From JADJNW01 sp033761835 (GTDB lineage: Bacteria > Bacteroidota > Bacteroidia > Chitinophagales > Saprospiraceae), in contig JANRME010000111.1 in the NCBI GenBank assembly GCA_033761835.1, positions 1 through 9,567 of the forward strand: 9,567 nucleotides of DNA. Direction: 5' to 3'. Within the stretch, counting starts at the first letter, position 1. Each line of letters opens with the position of its first letter. This document shows positions 5,824 through 9,567 of the stretch, piece after piece. The notes beneath the pieces are model-generated. The model was not told where the DNA came from, did not search any database, and was given only the letters and a program-made list of their open reading frames with translations. The position numbers were made by a program, and so were the translations under genes.

Positions 5824-6441
5824 ATGTTCACCCGTTACGCTGCTTTCATTTTATTTCCACTTTCCTTAATTTTGTCGGCTATGAATGCCGACACTACGTA
5901 TTTTCAAATCGAACAAGGCAGTAAGCTCCAGATCAAAGGCACGAGCAATGTGACAGATTTTACTTGCCAATGCTTAGAGTCTTTTCCAAAATCGCAAGCG
6001 CAAATCACTGTTACAGAAGATGGTACGAAAGCGAAATTTTCTAAAACTACTTTGCAAATTCGTACCAAAAAACTCGATTGTGGCAACAAGCCAATGAATA
6101 ATGATATGTTCAATACCTTGAAGGCAGAGGAGTATCCTTACGTACAGATTGAATTGCTTGAAACGCGGCTTACGCCTGGTAAGTCGCTAGCCAAAACAGA
6201 TATTTGGATGCCAATCGAAGCAAGTGTCAATTTCACAATCGCTGGCGTCACCCGTAAGGAAACCCTCACTATCCAAGGCAAAAAACTGGATGAATTAGAA
6301 TACCGTTTTAAAAGTTCCAAAACATTGCTTTTCACCGATTATGGCATCAAACCACCACGGGCACTAATGGGACTTGTTAAAGTCGCTAATGAGATCACCA
6401 TTGAATTAGACCTTACCGTCACCATTCAAGGGCAAATGTAA
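5824..6441 (+). CDS. Secreted YceI-family protein, second copy
   Basis: This 205-aa protein is a paralogue of the YceI protein upstream. It shares the IKGTSNVTDF stretch (37-46) and LFTDYGIKPPRALMG (169-183), placed as in the first copy. Residues 1-22 look like a signal peptide, with cleavage probably at AMNA-DTT. The later ATG encoding M20 would remove it and is rejected. Unlike the first copy, the mature part has three cysteines, C48 and C50 in a CxC motif and C86. This suggests a disulfide, a metal or redox site, or a partner contact. The start codon is only 14 bp after a strong stem-loop, so expression must come from read-through of the upstream transcript, RNA processing or an unrecognised promoter. 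The convergent lipoprotein gene ends 35 bp beyond the stop codon. Confidence 0.88.
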   Translation: MFTRYAAFILFPLSLILSAMNADTTYFQIEQGSKLQIKGTSNVTDFTCQCLESFPKSQAQITVTEDGTKAKFSKTTLQIRTKKLDCGNKPMNNDMFNTLKAEEYPYVQIELLETRLTPGKSLAKTDIWMPIEASVNFTIAGVTRKETLTIQGKKLDELEYRFKSSKTLLFTDYGIKPPRALMGLVKVANEITIELDLTVTIQGQM

Positions 6442-6452
6442 TTCAGTTTGCG

Positions 6453-6480
6453 ACTTCCGACTTCGTACTTCCCACTTCAA
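6453..6480 (+). repeat. ACTTCNN heptanucleotide tandem repeat (four units)
   Basis: ACTTC recurs at 6453, 6460, 6467 and 6474, giving four exact 7-bp units: ACTTCCG, ACTTCGT, ACTTCCC, ACTTCAA. The array fills the spacer between the convergent second YceI gene and the lipoprotein gene. It overlaps the lipoprotein stop codon and the base next to it. It appears to be the same repeat type as the decayed array at 2553-2587. No stem-loop terminator is visible in this spacer. Confidence 0.8.
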
Positions 6481-7019
6481 TTCACCGTTCTCCCTTTCGC
6501 AGTGCGCGATTTTACATTGGTCGTATTGATTCTTTTCAAATCAACCATCAAGCTCGACCAGGCGCTGGAAGCATCCACTTCAAATTTTCGATTTTCGTAA
6601 GTTACCGTTCCCTGTCGGCGCTCCCAATCAGAAGCTAATAACACGAAACGCCCACTGGCATTGGGGTTCGGACCAAACATCAAATAACGATCGTCACCTT
6701 CTGCTTCAAAACTAACGGCAAAACGATTTTGCTTGGGGCTAAAGAGAAAAATACCGGGCGTCCCTCTTGGAATGACAATTTCTTCTACTTGTCTTCCTCC
6801 TACCATGCGGATCGTGCCACCTTCAATACGGGAATCAGAGCTGGAGAATTCGCGGCGCATCACGATGTCATCGGATAAGTAAAACTGGATCTTTTTCAAA
6901 TCCACTTCCGTCCAGCGGTTTTCATCGTACAATTTTTGTGTAAAGGGCGTTAGTTGCGGACTGCAAGCGCCCAGTGTGAGCAATGTCACAGCAATGACAA
7001 GGGTCTTGTTTGCATTCAT
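6477..7019 (-). CDS. Small conserved-looking lipoprotein of unknown function
   Basis: I recognise no characterised family, though the sequence looks like a conserved Bacteroidota hypothetical protein. The 180-aa product starts with a lipoprotein signal peptide (1-18) ending in a good lipobox, LGAC, with C19 as the lipidated residue. After the cysteine comes SPQLTPFTQK, which lacks the acidic/lysine cluster of Bacteroidota surface-export signals, so it probably faces the periplasm. The remainder is predicted to be beta-rich, with segments such as KKIQFYLSDDIVMRREF, EEIVIPRGTPGIFLF, RFAVSFE, YLMFGPNPNASGRFVLLA and QGTVTYENRKFEV. The C-terminus (SRTAKGRTVN) is basic. No catalytic motif is visible. 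The gene converges on the second YceI gene and is divergent from the quinohaemoprotein gene, sharing a spacer with TTAAC repeats. Confidence 0.8.
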   Translation of the reverse strand: MNANKTLVIAVTLLTLGACSPQLTPFTQKLYDENRWTEVDLKKIQFYLSDDIVMRREFSSSDSRIEGGTIRMVGGRQVEEIVIPRGTPGIFLFSPKQNRFAVSFEAEGDDRYLMFGPNPNASGRFVLLASDWERRQGTVTYENRKFEVDASSAWSSLMVDLKRINTTNVKSRTAKGRTVN

Positions 7020-7112
7020 GTTGTAGATTGTTTTAAAAATGATACCATTCTTAGTACCTAAAGAATATTTTAATGCGAATTTAGTTGTTTAGACGCTTAA
7101 AATGTCAGTGCT

Positions 7113-7148
7113 TTAAATGAATCTTAACCGGTTTTAACGAAGTTTAAC
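7113..7148. promoter_or_regulatory. TTAAC direct repeats at 10-bp spacing, possible response-regulator site
   Basis: TTAAC begins at 7124, 7134 and 7144, exactly 10 bp apart. A related TTAAA begins at 7113, 11 bp earlier. Direct repeats spaced 10-11 bp on one face of the helix are the pattern bound by OmpR/PhoB-type response regulators. The array lies roughly midway in the spacer between the lipoprotein and quinohaemoprotein genes, so either could be the target. No regulator gene is present to support the assignment. Confidence 0.4.
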
Positions 7149-7223
7149 AAGTTGGTATTCGGTTATCTGTTAACTGGAATCCCCTTCAACCCAATAACTG
7201 ATAATCAATAATCCCTTTTTTCC

Positions 7224-7231
7224 TATATTCG
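7224..7231 (+). promoter_or_regulatory. Putative -7 promoter element of the quinohaemoprotein gene
   Basis: TATATTCG matches 7 of 8 positions of TAnnTTTG and lies 27 bp before the start codon. The extended context TTCCTATATTCGC (7220-7232) matches the one before the threonine aldolase gene at 11 of 13 positions. No TTG is seen at the -33 position, so activation by a bound regulator is possible. Confidence 0.4.
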
Positions 7232-7258
7232 CAACAAACAAGATTTGACTTCGCAAAT

Positions 7259-9391
7259 ATGAAATGGACAAATGCTTTTGCTTTCCTTTTACTCCTGTGT
7301 TTTAGCTGCCAAAAAGAAAAGGATGCGGATTGGGCACACTATCTCGGCGATCCTGGCACAACCCATTATTCCAAGCTTGACCAAATCAATTTAGAAAACG
7401 TCGGTCAACTACAAGTCGCGTGGACCTACAGCAGCGGCGACGCCGATACCAGCAATCGCTCGCAAATACAGTGCAATCCACTCGTTATTGATGGCGTTTT
7501 ATATGGCACTTCGCCACAGTTGAAATGCTTCGCTTTGAATGCCGTTACGGGGGAAGAATTATGGTCTTTTGATCCATTTGAAAGTAATTTCGAAATGTTT
7601 GGAACAGGCGTCAATCGGGGCTTGGCGTATTGGAAAAGTGGACAAGAGCAGCGGATTTTATATTGCGCAGGCTCGTTTCTGTATGCTTTGGATGCAAAAA
7701 CAGGGCAGTTGTTCAAAGATTTTGGAAAAGAAGGCAAAGTAGATTTACACGATGGCTTGGGCCGAGATGTCAGCGATTTTTTTGTAGTGGCAAATGCCCC
7801 CGGCGTGGTGTATAAAGATTTGCTCATACTGGGTACGCGTGTGTCTGAGTCGACAGGCGCTGCGCCCGGTCATATCCGTGCGTATGATGTGCTTACGGGG
7901 GAGCAACGCTGGATTTTCCATACGATTCCTCAACCAGGCGAATTTGGCTACGAAACTTGGCCAGCCGATGCCTGGCAGCGCATTGGCGGTGCGAACGCTT
8001 GGGCAGGTATGAGTTTGGATGAAAAGCGCGGTATGGTGTTCGTGCCTACGGGCTCTGCTTCTTACGATTTTTACGGCGGCGACCGCGAAGGCGACAATTT
8101 ATTTGCGAATTGCATTTTAGCAATTGACGCAAATACAGGTAAGCGCATTTGGCATTACCAAACGGTGCATCACGATATTTGGGATCGGGATTTGCCTTGT
8201 CCGCCAACGCTTGTAACGGTGGAGCATGAAGGCAAACCAATAGATGCAGTGGCGCAAGCGACCAAATCGGGTTATATCTTTCTATTGAATCGGGAAACAG
8301 GAGAATCTTTATTTCCTGTAAAGGAGCAACCTGTACGTGCTTCGGATTTGAAAGGAGAAAAAGCTGCTGTAACACAGCCCATTCCAACTAAGCCTTTGCC
8401 TTTTGCAAGAAACAGAATTGACAGTGCAGATTTGACAGACCTGACACCCGAAGAACACGCCTACGCTTTGGATATTTGGAGGAAAAGCAAAAAAGGCGAG
8501 CCATTTATACCACCAACACTGGAGGGTACGCTCCTCTTTCCTGGCTTCGATGGGGGTGCAGAATGGGGCGGTGCGGCCTTTGATCCGGAGAGCAAATTAT
8601 TGTATGTGAATGCCAACGAAATGCCCTGGATTTTGCAAATGCTTCCTTACCAAGCAGCAGAAGGGGATTCGCCGATTGCCAAAGGCAAAAATATTTATCA
8701 AACGCAATGCATGAACTGTCACGGCAAGGATTTGAAGGGGGCATCCATTTTCAAAGTGCCCAATTTGAAAGGAGTGAAAGATCGCTATCCTAAAGAAGAA
8801 ATCGTCAAACTCGTGAAGAATGGCAAGGGCGTGATGCCTTCTTTCACTTTTCTGTCGGATGAAGAAATTGAGTCCGTAATAGCCTTTATTCAGGAAGAGA
8901 AAGGTATTTCTGAAACAGTTGCCAAGAATGGAGGATCGGAAGAAGAGGAGGATTTGTGGACTTACCCTTACGTGATGGCAGGTTACAAGCGCTTCAAAAC
9001 GCCTGAAGGCTACCCTGCGATCAAGCCCCCCTGGGGCACGCTCACCGCGATCAATTTGAATAATGGCGAATTTGTCTGGCAAATTCCTTTCGGGGAGCAT
9101 CCTGAACTCATTGCCACAGGCTTGCCACCAACAGGTTGTGAGAATTACGGTGGCGCGGTGGTCACTGCTGGCGGGCTACTTATCATTGCGGCTACGCTGG
9201 ATGAAAAAATCCGCGCATTCGACAAATCGAATGGTAAATTGCTTTGGGAAGCCAAACTCCCGGCAGCCGGTTATGCTACACCTGCCACCTATTCGGTGAA
9301 TGGAAAGCAATACTTGGTCATCGCCTGTGGTGGTGGCAAACTGAGTACCAAATCGGGGGATACCTGGGTCGCTTTTGCCTTGCCGGATTGA
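7259..9391 (+). CDS. PQQ-dependent glucose-dehydrogenase-type quinohaemoprotein, lipoprotein
   Basis: This 710-aa envelope enzyme should oxidise a sugar or alcohol with pyrroloquinoline quinone and pass electrons through its own haem c. The propeller resembles membrane glucose dehydrogenase. HHDIWDRDLP (304-313) contains D309, and K336 in ATKSGYIFLLNRETG follows 27 residues later. As I recall the E. coli enzyme, this equals its catalytic Asp466/Lys493 spacing. The five N-terminal membrane helices of that enzyme are absent. Residues 1-16 instead form a lipoprotein signal ending CFSC, with C17 lipidated; the -3 and -2 residues are atypical. A cytochrome c domain (about 470-550) interrupts the propeller: haem motif CMNCH at 484-488, probable axial M526 in GVMPSF. 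The last blades follow from PPWGTLTAINLNNGEFVW to the C-terminus. No PQQ synthesis genes are visible. The true substrate is unproven. Confidence 0.9.
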   Translation: MKWTNAFAFLLLLCFSCQKEKDADWAHYLGDPGTTHYSKLDQINLENVGQLQVAWTYSSGDADTSNRSQIQCNPLVIDGVLYGTSPQLKCFALNAVTGEELWSFDPFESNFEMFGTGVNRGLAYWKSGQEQRILYCAGSFLYALDAKTGQLFKDFGKEGKVDLHDGLGRDVSDFFVVANAPGVVYKDLLILGTRVSESTGAAPGHIRAYDVLTGEQRWIFHTIPQPGEFGYETWPADAWQRIGGANAWAGMSLDEKRGMVFVPTGSASYDFYGGDREGDNLFANCILAIDANTGKRIWHYQTVHHDIWDRDLPCPPTLVTVEHEGKPIDAVAQATKSGYIFLLNRETGESLFPVKEQPVRASDLKGEKAAVTQPIPTKPLPFARNRIDSADLTDLTPEEHAYALDIWRKSKKGEPFIPPTLEGTLLFPGFDGGAEWGGAAFDPESKLLYVNANEMPWILQMLPYQAAEGDSPIAKGKNIYQTQCMNCHGKDLKGASIFKVPNLKGVKDRYPKEEIVKLVKNGKGVMPSFTFLSDEEIESVIAFIQEEKGISETVAKNGGSEEEEDLWTYPYVMAGYKRFKTPEGYPAIKPPWGTLTAINLNNGEFVWQIPFGEHPELIATGLPPTGCENYGGAVVTAGGLLIIAATLDEKIRAFDKSNGKLLWEAKLPAAGYATPATYSVNGKQYLVIACGGGKLSTKSGDTWVAFALPD

Positions 9392-9567
9392 TTCTATGAG
9401 TCCGCAGGAACATCACCAATTATCAAAAAAACTAAATCCTCCAAAATCAACTACATCAGGATTGTAAATTTTAATGATGTGTTACTATATAATATCTTGA
9501 CCTCGTCTTTTATAGTTTTACTCTTTAACTCCCCGCGAACGGTGTGCCGAAAATGCCAACTGCAAGT
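9392..9567. other. Terminal non-coding stretch, no feature supported
   Basis: After the quinohaemoprotein stop codon I see no strong stem-loop, tRNA or convincing gene. A 38-codon open frame on the - strand (9451-9567) runs off the window end. It has no recognisable motif and is short enough to occur by chance. Confidence 0.5.

Noticed and set aside
7188..7210. TGATAATCA in the spacer before the quinohaemoprotein, considered as an FNR-like site
   Set aside because: The half-sites are separated by one base instead of four, so the geometry does not fit.
8597..9100. A 167-codon open frame on the - strand inside the quinohaemoprotein gene
   Set aside because: The opposite strand has clear cytochrome c and PQQ motifs across the same stretch. 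The reverse frame has no recognisable domain, start context or promoter.
9451..9567. Open frame on the - strand entering from beyond the window end (38 codons then stop)
   Set aside because: It has no recognisable motif, and an open stretch of this length is expected by chance. It could only be judged with sequence beyond the window.

Overview
This window comes from the chromosome of a member of the Bacteroidota, probably a Saprospiria/Lewinella/Haliscomenobacter-like organism. The taxon is inferred, not proven. The reasons are: promoter-like TAnnTTTG (-7) elements with no Shine-Dalgarno sequence before most genes; AT-rich start contexts; lipoproteins of the Bacteroidota type; a YceI / outer-membrane beta-barrel / YceI gene set; and degenerate 7-bp intergenic repeats of a kind I recall from this phylum. 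Eight protein-coding genes are supported. I see no RNA genes, insertion sequences, CRISPR arrays or phage genes.

Left part (1-3404), housekeeping metabolism. A PLP-dependent low-specificity threonine aldolase (+) converges on an alpha-D-phosphohexomutase of the phosphoglucomutase/phosphomannomutase family (-), with a stem-loop terminator between them. The mutase is divergent from a protein-L-isoaspartate O-methyltransferase (+). Their shared 212-bp spacer is packed with short direct and inverted repeats.

Centre (3405-6441), the most interesting part. Three FNR/CRP-like palindromes (TGAT-N4-RTCA) lie at 21- and 22-bp centre-to-centre spacing, just upstream of a perfect Bacteroidota -7 box. 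Downstream is a co-directional set: secreted YceI protein, 476-aa outer-membrane beta-barrel protein, second secreted YceI protein. A perfect 15-bp stem-loop sits between the barrel gene and the second YceI gene, leaving no room for another promoter. My reading is that one Crp/Fnr-family regulator controls an envelope module. YceI proteins are lipocalin-like and bind isoprenoid or amphiphilic ligands, so handling of a lipid or quinone-type ligand between periplasm and outer membrane is a reasonable but unproven hypothesis.

Right part (6442-9567). A small conserved-looking lipoprotein (-) is divergent from a 710-aa quinohaemoprotein (+). The latter is a PQQ glucose-dehydrogenase-type beta-propeller with a CxxCH cytochrome c domain inserted before the last blades. 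It has a lipoprotein signal followed by residues resembling the Bacteroidota surface-export signal. The 239-bp divergent spacer carries three TTAAC units at exactly 10-bp spacing plus a related half-unit. The last 176 bases hold nothing I can support.
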